A program made the position numbers and the translations under genes. From contig NMRA01000061.1 of assembly GCA_002633005.1 (NCBI GenBank), positions 663,076-727,075 on the forward strand: a DNA stretch of 64,000 nt. Direction: 5' to 3'. The DNA is from Phoronis australis (taxonomy: Eukaryota; Phoronida; Phoronidae). Each line of letters starts with the position of its first letter. Position 1 is the stretch's first letter. Shown piece after piece: positions 35,940 to 45,935 of the stretch. The notes under the pieces are model-generated. The model was not told where the DNA came from and made no database searches. It saw nothing but the letters and a program-made list of their open reading frames with translations.

Positions 35940-38932
35940 TCATGTACAGGGCATGTGTTTTTTTATTCTAACTGCTACGACATGATTTGGTTCAAAAATC
36001 GCGCCGGGTCGGTTGTCAAGATTTCCATCTCTAGACCACTAGAAAATCGCATATTTGTTGCATGAAGCATTTCCTAATACACGTGGTAAGATCTCCCCAT
36101 GAAGCGAATGAACACTTTTTCCTACGTCGGGATATACACTTGTTACTGACATTTTCAATACAGACGACAGATACATGACAGCCATGAGACCACTCCAATT
36201 CCCATCATGACACAGATGCTTTGCCTCTCTTACAATGGCTGCTTCATTATCATCGTTTACAGTGTCTTCAAGACCGTCCTCCTGAGACATTACCACAGTG
36301 AATAATGTTTGAAAATCCGAAGATATAGAGTTTTCTTTCTGAGTAGCAGCAATAACGTGTGGGTGCCTTGCATAAAAGTCAGAGTGAATGATGAGCTCGG
36401 CTGCAGTCAGCAGCCTTAATGTCACGTGGAGGGATTCGTCACCTATAAACAGGAACTAAGCAACTGCAAGGTTGTATTAAGAGATTACTTGCCTTTATAA
36501 AATGAGGCCATGCGATACTTTAGATAGGTTTTGAAATTCTGTGTAATGACAAGAAATTCGTAAATGGGCCTTATTCCAGGAATGAGTTTATAGACATAAT
36601 TTCGACTTTCCGAAATGGCAATTTTAGTGAATTCCAATGGATTTTTTCCCATTTCACGTCCCCAACTTCATGGCAAATGCCCAAAATGAGCTCATACACA
36701 GAACAAAGTACGGGATGATAGTTGTTTCAAAGGGACACGCCACATACATGTAACCGCCGTCGCGAACCTAACATTATTTCTTTGCACAATTTCAGGTTAG
36801 TTTTCTGCTAGGAAACCGGAAACTTATCGCATTTTTTATAATTTGAGTTTTGCATTTTGTGCTTTTAAAGTTATGTAGAACCTAATAAGAGTTCCATTTT
36901 TTTCCAAATTCAAAAATGTATTGAATTTGCATTGAACTTTCAAATTCCGATAAATAGTTCTGGAACACGCTGTTAGGAATTTTTCTTAAAATGTTCGACT
37001 TTTGCATGAGGGCTAATCAAAATAGTGCTTCAGATTTTTATGAAAACGTTTTAAAGTTGCATAAAATGAAAACGAAACGATATTTTAGAAAATTGTAACA
37101 GCGTTTTTGAGATTTTATCTTAAACAATTATACTACTCGAAATTTGTGCATGCTATTGACGCCGTTGTTTTGTTTGACTAACAGAACGTACCTTATTAAT
37201 TTGCTAAATTTTCCTATAAGTTTATGTCAAGCAACCTATTTAGTTGCGGACTGGTATGAAATCAAAAAATCAAATTCTACGGAATTACTACTTTCCAAAA
37301 ATATACTTTTGCTGGGCTAAGTTGTATACAATTTAGTATATATGTATTTGGCTAAATATGCAGGCATGACGAGAAGGTGCTACATAACCTTAGTAAGGCG
37401 CGATGTGTTAATGTAAAAACTAATTTTGTATTTTTAGGCTGTTGTGATAATTTGCATAGGCTATTTACTTCGTAGTTTCTGTTAAACACGCACTCCGCTA
37501 ATGGACGTCATTTTGCTTCTCCAAAATTGAACTTTGGTTCATTTGACATTTAGTAGTACAGCAAAGCCTATAACATATTTTTTAACGTACATGTATTTCT
37601 TTTACTTTTTGGGTATGAAAGAAGGAATTCTGTGTTTCATATTCTTATGTTTCACTGAGCTACTACTCGCGTTTCATAAGAATGTGAAATACGTTTCTGA
37701 TTTCCCCGTTATAATGCGACACTATGGGACTTACTAAAGTAGTTCACAAATTCTATTTTGTCGTTGTACTAAAGCCACTGCTGAATGCTATCCGGAAATA
37801 TGGTGAACAAACAAAATTTGAGACCAAAATGCAAAAGGTGCACGTGTATTATCATCGTGGTCAAATCAATAACTGCTTCCTGTGCAAACGATCAAATCTA
37901 CGGTCTTCCAGCATAGGAGTTGAGTGAACGTAGTTAATGTTAAATGCCTGCACTTTATGCATGAATACCACAGTTGGAGAAAGTAGTCTGCTCTATAGAG
38001 AAACTGTGGGTCGTTGACCCCTTTTTTCAATTTTTCACTCCCAGTTCTTTGGAAATTTCACTGAAAATATTTAAACTCTTTAATTTTAGAGAATGAGCGT
38101 TAATACTATAAGTTTTTCGTCATTATACAAGTTAAGATATATCTCTATTCACCACCATTTAAAACAGGTTACACGTTTGAATTAGCCGATACCTCAAAAC
38201 CCAGGCATTTTCTACCATAATAGCCAATGACTTCTATTATAGCAACGGGTAATTCATTACATTTCTAGACAGACCGTGTGATTTGTCGTTTACATCCAGC
38301 AAAAACACGATCAGAAAACAAACACTATGAGCCAAAATCGATTCTTAATACATGGGCGGCGCACTATAGGGGGCTGAGAGGCTATCACCCCCCTTAATTC
38401 AGTGGTGCACCGTCCGCGGGCGTAGGCGGCGCACCTGATATGGGGCTGAGGGAATATAGCTCCCCACTAAATGCTGCTCCGCCCATGTTATATCGACTAA
38501 AGTAAAAGTCAAAAATCTATTATGAAAAATATGAAGTAATACCAGTTATGCAAAGAGAAGCGGCTCGAAATAAGCAGTTGCCGTCCCCAGATGCGCGAAT
38601 GGGTTCGTGTGTTGACTGGTGAGATTCGGGAATAATGCATTTTGCGAACTCGTCGATCAGAGCATTTTCCAACAAAACTTGATGTAGAAAGAGGGGATTC
38701 AACAGCTTGTGTAACAAGGTTACTGTATGTGTCGTATAGACTTCCAGCTTTCTGCGAGTCGTATCCAATCGACGCCACGAGTTCTCCAAGGCCCTGTAAA
38801 ATACAGAATTTGTGACCACTGATCGAAATTTACTCCAGTTTTCTGCTATAACGTGCATGCGACAATCACAATGAACAATAAAAACAACTCCACAACGTTA
38901 GAAAACTCAATTACCTCCATTGTGGTCGACAT
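35940..38932 (-). pseudogene. OTU-family cysteine protease gene, three exons, two lesions
   Basis: Exon 1 (38932-38915) encodes MSTTME and ends at the donor GAG|GTAATT. Exon 2 (38793-38543) follows the acceptor TATTTTACAG; it starts GLGELVASIGYDSQKAGSLY, includes STSSFVGKCSDRRVRKMH, and ends with RASGDGNCLFRAASLCIT, the OTU catalytic Asp/Cys motif, at the donor ACTG|GTATTA. Exon 3 (36442-35940) follows GTTTATAG and continues with ESLHVTLRLLTAAELII, HLCHDGNWSGLMAV and SVTSVYPDVG. PNHVVAV near its end supplies the likely catalytic His. The exon 2 to 3 junction is clean across a 2.1-kb intron. There are two defects: the exon 2 N-terminal frame and its DGNC frame differ by one base (251 bp where 250 would fit), and an in-frame TAG (36039-36041) precedes the His segment. 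The domain resembles OTUs of vertnin-like or transposon-associated proteins, which are deubiquitinase-like. Recent pseudogene or two assembly errors are both possible. Confidence 0.8.
38351..38487. mobile_element. Short MITE inside the OTU intron
   Basis: CATGGGCGGCGCA at the left and TGCTCCGCCCATG at the right are inverted repeats of 13 bp with one mismatch. The 137-bp body contains a direct repeat of GGCGGCGCAC...GGGGCTGAGRG. No target duplication is clear. It is GC-rich against an AT-rich intron. Confidence 0.7.
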
Positions 38933-39124
38933 CTCGAATAATGCACTGAACACCAAAGTTCAAGCTTAGAGCTGCACGCGCTACTGCTAGATATAATGTA
39001 ACACCAGAGACCGTAGAGAGGGAGACGTTTCACCCAGCGAAATCCTATTGGACGGCCACTGGCGGCCATTGTTGTTCCATGGACCGTAGAGACCTCTAGC
39101 GGGTGTGTGTGGGAAAAAAGGAAT
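38933..39124. promoter_or_regulatory. Probable bidirectional promoter
   Basis: These 192 bp separate the OTU start codon (minus) from a divergent plus-strand ATG at 39125. The segment holds an inverted CCAAT box (ATTGG in CCTATTGGACGG near 39049) and a GCGGCCATTGTTG word near 39064 like a YY1 site, and it is GC-richer than its surroundings. No TATA box is evident. Head-to-head spacing under 200 bp favours a shared promoter. This is inference from layout. Confidence 0.45.
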
Positions 39125-39339
39125 ATGGCTGATACTCGTGGTCAGCGGTCACAGAGACAAGATATTTTATCTGATCATAAAGTTCATATAGATTTCCCAT
39201 AGTTAATACCTCTGAGGGTAGTGCTGTGTCAAGTAACTTCAAAACAAGATATGCCGGCTCCAGTCCCTAAAAAGAGGATTAGAGGAGCTTTTTGCGCTGC
39301 AGAAAAACCGGGACTTGCACTCCCCACTGATAAAGACAG
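39125..39339 (+). CDS. Candidate first exon, divergent from the OTU gene
   Basis: ATG at 39125 (AATATGG, good context) opens MADTRGQRSQRQDILSDHK, then meets TAG at 39200-39202. The same frame is open again through a second ATG at 39251 (MPAPVPKKRIRGAFCAAEKP) to a strong donor, GACAG|GTGAGAT, at 39340. Either the first ATG is a short upstream ORF and the protein starts at 39251, or a stop has interrupted one exon. The basic KKRIR stretch could be a nuclear signal. The family is unknown, and downstream exons were not found in 39340-40780. Confidence 0.4.
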
Positions 39340-40781
39340 GTGAGATATACGAGTGATACAAAGAATTCTTTTTTGTGAAAAATACTGCCTGTGAACCATT
39401 GATGTTGGCAGAGTAATTTGAACGTGTCTTACCTTTAAGTTTTAAGGTTTCATTTGATTACTCAAAGCAAAATTGTGGTAATCTGTTACATATGGCTGGG
39501 ATGATGGGTACTAGTACTTGATTTTAGAGCCAGTTAGTGAGTTACTTCCAATGAATTACGCCCGTTATTCAGTAGTAGTAACTGGTTCTCAAATGAATTT
39601 TGAGTGAGGGACCCATCTATCGAAATTCTTCTGCATGTGTTTCATGACTTAGGGCCTACTGATTACTTGTGTTTTTATTCTATGATTAGCTCTAAACTGT
39701 AATTTCGTTCACTTCTTCAATTCACTTCAGTGTTTATACATTCAGATTCAAGAGATAGGTGATAAACAGCAAGTGTGAGGACCTGCTAAGGAGAAATGCT
39801 GTGATGTTAACTTGTTCCAGTACAGTGCTGTAGAGGTAAAATTAGAGGTAAGTAGGCGCCTAAAGCCCACCGTATCACATTGAGCACTGAACGTAACTTA
39901 CGGTGCGTAGGCACTACTTTCAAATGCCAAAAGGTGGTTGGCTGCGCCTACGTGCGCCTACGCCCCACTACAGCATTGGTCCAGTAGACTAGCATGGGTT
40001 TAGTTAGGTCTTTACTGTGATGGGCATTCATTGTACTTTGAAGGACCTATAGTCCGAAGGGTCATTACTTGAAAAACATATCAATTTGGTGTTATTCCAA
40101 AGCAACATTACTCCGAAGGGTTATTACTTAGCTGCAATAATGGGAAAGATTGATTGACGCTGCATAGATAATATTGCTGATGCCACATATTTTTCCTGCA
40201 TGTTGTATTTGTTATAATATAAATGATATTTTTTCAGCCAATAGATCACAGCTGTGCCACGAGTGAGCCCAGTGAAACACACCCATCTGCTGAGCACCAT
40301 GCAGTGCTGCTTTAGTAAAGCTCTTAGGTGAGGTAATGGGACATCATTGATAATGACCGTAATTTCATCCTCCATGACTGATGGTTTTGTTATACCTATT
40401 GTATTGCTACCTGAAGCTAACCTCTCTACTTACTATAGTTATGAAAAAGCGGACTTTGATGTTTTTGATTTCATGACTTGGATGTATACTTTTCTTGATC
40501 TGAAAAACAATTACAAAAAACAAACAAACAAACAAGTACACCATTCATTCAAGCATGCACACCTCAGGAAGACCATTCTCATATCTCGTTTAAAGTAAAT
40601 ATCTTCTACATGAAGTTAACATGAACAATAAATTTTTCCCATTTTGCAGAGAAGCTGTCATGAACAAAGTTTTTATGCGCATTTAATTTTTCAGCATTAT
40701 AGTATTCATAAGTTTTTGTAACGAACTTGAGAAAATTAGGTATATTTTTGTGACATCTCTCTTTGTAAATGTACTGTTTAG
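39340..40781. other. Intron or intergenic; minor repeats
   Basis: No convincing exon. CCGAAGGGTCATTACTT (about 40055) recurs as CCGAAGGGTTATTACTT (about 40113). Confidence 0.35.
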
Positions 40782-42010
40782 CTAGTAGAAGTAAAATGTT
40801 AAATAGAAAATCATGCGTCTTGTAAAGTCCAAGAATAACAATATCCTAAGACAGACAGTTGGGAAGCTGAATGCCACACTTTTGAAGTAGCTTTTCAAAT
40901 TCCTTCCAGAAATCTTGTACAAAGCTACATTCCCAAAAAAGGTGGGAGCTTTATTACAAAAGGAACATAGATCAGAATCCCTAACACATATTTTGACTAA
41001 AAAGGTATTTGTTGCAATAATTCTATGTAGTATTCTAAATTGGAACCAACTAATATGGGGATCCTTTGTAATTTTGTAAGGTAAAGCATATATTTTCTTC
41101 CAATCTAAATTATCTCCTAGCTCTTTTCCCATTTAGTCTCTGACTTAGGTTTCTTAACGTTATTAAAGACTGAACAAATATGTCTACAACCCTTCAAATC
41201 TTTCCGTGAGTAATTGCTCAAGGCATGCAAGGAGAGTAGACATTAACACTTTAAATTTACTTTGAAATAGACTTTTTTGAAACCTTTTTAGAACAGAAAC
41301 AACACCATTATATTCTACAAAGTTGGTTTTCACGTAGAACCTATTTTTCATATTGTTTAGACTAACAAAATCACCATCAGAGGTATACATATCTCTAATA
41401 AATCTCAAGCCTTTTACAAACCAAGGCTTATAAAAAACACCTGTGCCTCCGATCGCCAAGTTGCTATTAAACCACAAAGGTTGGTTCAACAAGTCCTCTT
41501 TACTTGCAACAATTATTTTCTTGTAGAAAGATAGCATACTTTCAAATACGTCGCGCCAGTAGGAATTACCAATTAGACTTAACTTCGACTTAATAAAGTC
41601 ATCTCCAAATGAAGCAAAATTCTTTAAGAACGGGTAGATTGCGTACAGTAATTCACCACTTTAGACGCAGAGCTTTCCAGATATCTACGGGCCATAGCAA
41701 GTTTTAAAGATTTGCTGAAAGTATGCATACTAACCATTTGAATTCCCCCTCGATCAAGTCCTAAACAGGCCGTAGTTCGTTTAATTTTATCATTACGGGC
41801 CTGCCATACAAATTAAAAAAAAATGTCGTATTCAATTCACCCAAGACTTTCACTGATGGATTTGGTAAACTTGACAACAAAACATTAAGTTTAGAAATAC
41901 ATGTAGCTAATGTTTTAATTACCGTTACTCTACCAAACGGCGTTAAATTTCGTCGACTCCAACTTTTTAGTAAAGACTTGATCTCAGTTATTCTTGCAGT
42001 GAAGTTCTTA
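40782..42010 (-). mobile_element. LINE fragment, C-terminal part of ORF2 (L1/Tx1-like)
   Basis: Minus-strand frames show the post-RT region of a non-LTR retrotransposon. The parts in order are: WSRRNLTPFGRVTVIKTL with SKLNVLLSSLPNPS (about 41970-41850), NFASFGDDFIKSKL and FYKKII (41630-41520), QPLWFNSNLAIGGTGVFYKP with GDFVSLNNMKNRF (41537-41184), and KKIYALPYKITKDPHISWFQ, RILHRIIATNTFL and LCSFCNKAP, the zinc-binding zf-RVT end (41132-40782). Frames are broken in several places and the endonuclease and catalytic RT core are absent, so it is a 5'-truncated dead copy. Its upstream edge coincides with the start of homology of TIR element A at 42011. Confidence 0.8.
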
Positions 42011-43593
42011 TTTTACAGTAAATTTGCATAAAAATCAGAATACAACACTGGATATTTTACTGTTTTCATGCAGAGGAATGCTCAACAAGCATCACTCATT
42101 TGCGCTCATCCGTTATTGCTCTTGATCATCACTTCATCACGCTGTATATTGCGATTTACCACAGATAATTATTGCTTATTTATGTATAATTTCTTAATAT
42201 GTTGGTACAGCAATAGAGCCCAAGTTTATATTTTAGGAACAACATTAACAATGGTTTGAACATAGCGCCGATATTACATGTAAATCATGGGCGCATGAAA
42301 ACGGAAGACTGTGATCGGTTTATAGTGTCATCCATCATCATTCTGAAATTGTTTTCAACATCTCTCATTAGATGATGACAACATCTCAGCAAAATTTGTT
42401 CTAAAATTCGGTTCACTGATATCAAAATTCCAAAAACATATAATAAAGTGAAACCAATTCTGATCATTTGTTGTGACGTTTAATATACAGATCGGCAGTT
42501 GCAAAAATATTTGCTGGGTTTAATGAATCCGTTTGTTATGAAACACTGTAAAAGTATGATTACTTATTGTACATTCGAAGCACGCCTCATTAGAATGAAA
42601 ACATACACATGCTTGTTGATCCTGGGGGTACCTCTGAATGAAGATATATAGTTGTTAAGCCATAGAGGATAATAAAGCTTACATAATATCACACTGAGCC
42701 ATCTACACCAGGCATATACAAAGGATACAGTATTTCAAAAGAAGCCTCAACTACTCAATTTGCATAGTCATAACTAGTCATTTTTCATGGTATCACTAAA
42801 TTACGAACACCTAGATTTATATAAGAATTTACATAGTACGGTGCTACACAACCTGCTCTCCCACATTGATGGAATGCCTAATTTGAAACATTTAACGACA
42901 TATCTTTTCTATGCAAGATTAAAACCAAGCAAAACATGTAAAATCTCCAGGACTAAAAATAATCAGAAGACCACAGAGCAAATAAAGACCAAAATTCACC
43001 ACGTCAAGGCTGAGAATTTATCACATCAGCACCTATAATTTATCAAGTGAGGACGAAAAATTCTTCACTTCAGGATCAAAATAAAATACGACCGAACTGA
43101 AAATTTAATAAGTCAGGTTCAAAAACTTACCGTGTCAGTAACTTTCACGCCAGAACACCACGTCACCATCCCCAAGCATAGATCTTTCAAAGTGATAATG
43201 TCCGTACTACATGTATACATATAAACAAGGGTTATATGTTCAACCTCTCGCCGACAACAGACCTATTATCTTGGAAATGCGGTTGAATTTCTTTTGTCTA
43301 ATCCACGTTTTACAATAGATGCCAATGTACAGGTACCCACTGGATTGTCACCATTGCATAATTGGTGATCACGTAGCCTCGGGGCTTGAAAACAACTCTC
43401 TCTCTCCTGGCGTGATAAGTTTTCTGACACAATAAATCCTGGTTGCCAATTGTTTTTGATTATACAGAGATTTCATTTCCAGAATAGAAAATGTGTGTTC
43501 TGGATGTTTTCGCTTCAGCTTTCCATTCAGCTAACTAGTGCACAGCACAGTGTTTTTACTATCCCGTGGCTGCTCCGTTGCAACGAATCACTT

Positions 43594-43935
43594 CTAGTAC
43601 AACCTTCCGTAAATGACCTTCGTATTTTGCGCATTTCTTCGGGGTAACAGTTTTCCAAGAGCTATATATTCATTGGACACGAATACCAGTCTCAGGTAGT
43701 CCTTGAGCTCATGCTCTGAATGTTTTGAAAACGCAAATCTTTCTTTACGCAGATACCGTTTTCTGCCCGTGGACACCGACTCGCTGAATTCATCAACAAA
43801 ACATTTATTTTTGAAAATGCCCTCAAAAGTGTACTTCTTTAAAACACCGAGTTGACCATAGTCGTCAGAAAAGCGAAATGAACAAATTTTGTACACAGTG
43901 CTCAAAACACTTTTGTGGACATACGGAAACGCCAA
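43594..43935 (-). pseudogene. Element A candidate exon 2 (unknown protein)
   Basis: A 113-codon frame containing DDYGQLGVLKKYTFEGIFKN, GRKRYLRKERFAFSKHSEHE and LKDYLRLVFVSNEYIALGKL. The same peptide is kept in copy B (56694-56990) with mostly conservative changes, and partly, out of frame, in copy C (63134-63340). The N-terminal part before DDYGQ differs between copies through small indels. No domain is recognised. Conservation across copies is the argument for coding history. Confidence 0.45.
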
Positions 43936-44574
43936 CGTCTCTGTCTTACAACGCTGCGTGAACTTGGCATTTCATTTCATGCTGGAAACTTTTTAAGACT
44001 GAGCACCGTTTCAAAAAATAGTATTTTTTCTTACAGCTGAGAACAAAAGAATTATTCTGCGATTTTAGGACTGAAATGAAACGAAATCTCGAGTGGTGAC
44101 TCATAAGAATGTGCAAAACTCGGAGAGGGTGCTGGCGATATATATACAAGCATGGTTTATTTATTTTTTATTTTTATTTTGTAGATGCCACTTCTCATTC
44201 TACCTAAGGTGGCCAGATCATACGCTATCAATTTCACCAGACGCTTTGCTTCTCAAATGTGCACCTTTGTGTATTTTCTACAATTTTTTGCCATCGCAAT
44301 CGCTTTACCAAAGGTTCGCGCACATATGTAGCCTAGTGAATACTAATTACTTCTTCATCACGTACTCACATCTTCCCGTTCACAATTGTTTTATTTTGCA
44401 TAATTTGTCAATATGTTGTTGACAGAAAATATTTATTTTTTGAACAACGTGAACGACCAACTGATAGGAGACTACGTGTATACATGTAACTGCTAGCCCG
44501 GATTTTAACATCACCGATACATGAAAACGGAATACGCAAAGCTACAATTGCCTGCAGGCTCAACAGTGGTGATA

Positions 44575-44832
44575 TCACCGTCTTAGATCGTGGAAATCGT
44601 AACCATAATATGATTTCGAAGTTAGAGCCATCGAAGTCCGTGGGTTTAGGGCATACTGGACCGTGAATTTCGCGTCTGTACTGCAAGGGTCATTACTATT
44701 AAAATGAAATCTTCGCAGTGAGAGCTCTTCGCGGTGTAACAACTCACTCACTAATCCATCATCATGAGCGCGTGACAGGAGACCGGTGACTAACTTAAAA
44801 AACGCAAAAAGATGCAGTTTGGCGTTACACAA
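44575..44832 (-). pseudogene. Element A candidate exon 1 (unknown protein)
   Basis: An 85-codon frame from ATG 44832, MCNAKLHLFAFFKLVTGLLS through NPRTSMALTSKSYYGYDFH, ends LRR at a possible donor (AGACG|GTGATA). It is identical in layout to copy B 57680-57937 and copy C 62205-62438. Methionine start, high identity and shared donor make it the likely first exon of the element's gene. The function is not recognised. Confidence 0.45.
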
Positions 44833-45414
44833 ACAAAATCAATTGCGGTGAAGACTGTTAAAAATAGCTGCGTTTACAAAATGACTACAGCGTTGTATTG
44901 ACCGGGAAGCAACCAATCTATTAGATCTTGTTAACGTCACGAGTCAAATTAAATATCAAATGTAAAGAAAATTTTCACATTTTTCATCCGAAACTTGTTG
45001 CATTGCCCATAATCCAATGTTTACTAGTACAGCTTGCCTTCAACATTCGAATTAGTGGTGTTACACATCCGACGTGAACTCATGTAACCGAGACAGTAAA
45101 ACTAGGTTAATTTATTTGACCCTGTGCTTAGACGAATATGCATCGACACGCAAAGTGGTATCAGCCTGACAACCTATTACGCAACTGCTACTCTAGCCTA
45201 AAAATAGCAGCCGTCCAGCTGGTCGTTTGATGGCCGGTCGGCTGAAGGGTCGGCTGAAGGTGCGGCTGGGGAGTCGTCTTATGAGTCGGCACTGCAGGCG
45301 GCTGCCGTTCGGCTAATTTTTAGCCGACCGGTCGGCTAATTTGCCGACCGGTCGACAGCTAGTCGTCGACCAATTTCCGACCGGGCGGACAAAAATTCGT
45401 GATGTGTGCTGTAC

Positions 45415-45935
45415 TTAAATTCCTTTAAAAATAGCCCACCCATCTTGACTCACGTTCTCTTGTATTGTCACTCCATGGATCCTTTCACCGCACTCGTTCC
45501 TAAAAAACTTCAATAAGCTCGGGTGACAGCATGTAGCGTCACAATCTTCTACTGCGCACGCACGTTTAGTCCTCACCCCTAGTGCGATTTTATTATTAAG
45601 CCCCATCACCTTTGTATTTCGGGCCCACGCATTCCAGCTGCCACGGCTACAAACTCCACGAAACTCCTCACAGCTGGACATAATTATTACGCTCTAAAAT
45701 AGCCCACGCATCTTCTTTCACGTGTTCATGTATTGTCACTGATTGGATTATTGCATTGCATTCATACAACAGAAAATTTCAATAAGCTCGTGTGACAGCA
45801 TGTAGCATCCCAATCCCCTACTGTGAGCTCATGCTAAGTCTTCAACTCCGAGTGCTGGTTCATGTATAGAACCACCCCCTTAGTATTTCGGGCTCAAGTA
45901 ATCCACCTGTCTGACTCGTCAAATTGTTGTGTTCA
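45415..45935. repeat. Tandem duplication of about 265 bp
   Basis: Unit 1 (about 45427-45680) and unit 2 (about 45694-45935) share AAATAGCCCACNCATCTT, TTGTATTGTCACT/ATGTATTGTCACT, TTCAATAAGCTCG, TGACAGCATGTAGC and GTATTTCGGGC in order. A minus-strand frame of 88 codons in unit 1 (MSSCEEFRGVCSRGSWNAWA..., Cys-rich) is not kept in unit 2. The array abuts the right TIR of copy A. Confidence 0.75.

Larger units (their letters stand above)
42011..45413 (-). mobile_element. TIR transposon family, copy A (left end missing)
   Basis: From TTTTACAGTAAATTTGCATA at 42011 to GTGATGTGTGCTGTA at 45413 this matches copy B (53891-58484) at high identity. Relative to B it lacks two blocks (54242-54613 and about 54750-55515) at short microhomologies (TGTT; GTTTA/GTCTA), so these look like deletions. 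The right end carries the GGTCGGC-rich subterminal region and the TIR. The left 520 bp present in B are absent, and a LINE fragment abuts the break. Candidate exons on the minus strand are listed separately. Confidence 0.9.

Noticed and set aside
36010-36100. A micro-intron (GTGTATTAGG...TTTTCTAG, 44 nt) removing the TAG in OTU exon 3
   Set aside because: Too short for a normal intron, and removal puts the following codons out of frame and into a stop.
38509-38858. An exon starting at 38842 (frame ENWSKFRSVV...) joined to a donor at 38915 by a 72-bp intron
   Set aside because: The downstream acceptor TATTTTACAG at 38794 is stronger and joins in phase to MSTTME with a coding-like peptide. The 38842 reading has poorer composition, although it leads into the DGNC frame without a shift.
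39848-39972. GTAGGCGC/GCGCCTAC inverted words suggesting a small MITE
   Set aside because: The matching arms are short and interrupted, and no clear ends or target duplication can be set.
41790-41806. TACGGGCCTG as the other end of the hAT element (complement of CAGGCCCGTA at 32918)
   Set aside because: It lies inside the LINE fragment, 6 kb beyond the hAT coding remnant and past the OTU gene, and the match is only 10 bases. Judged chance.
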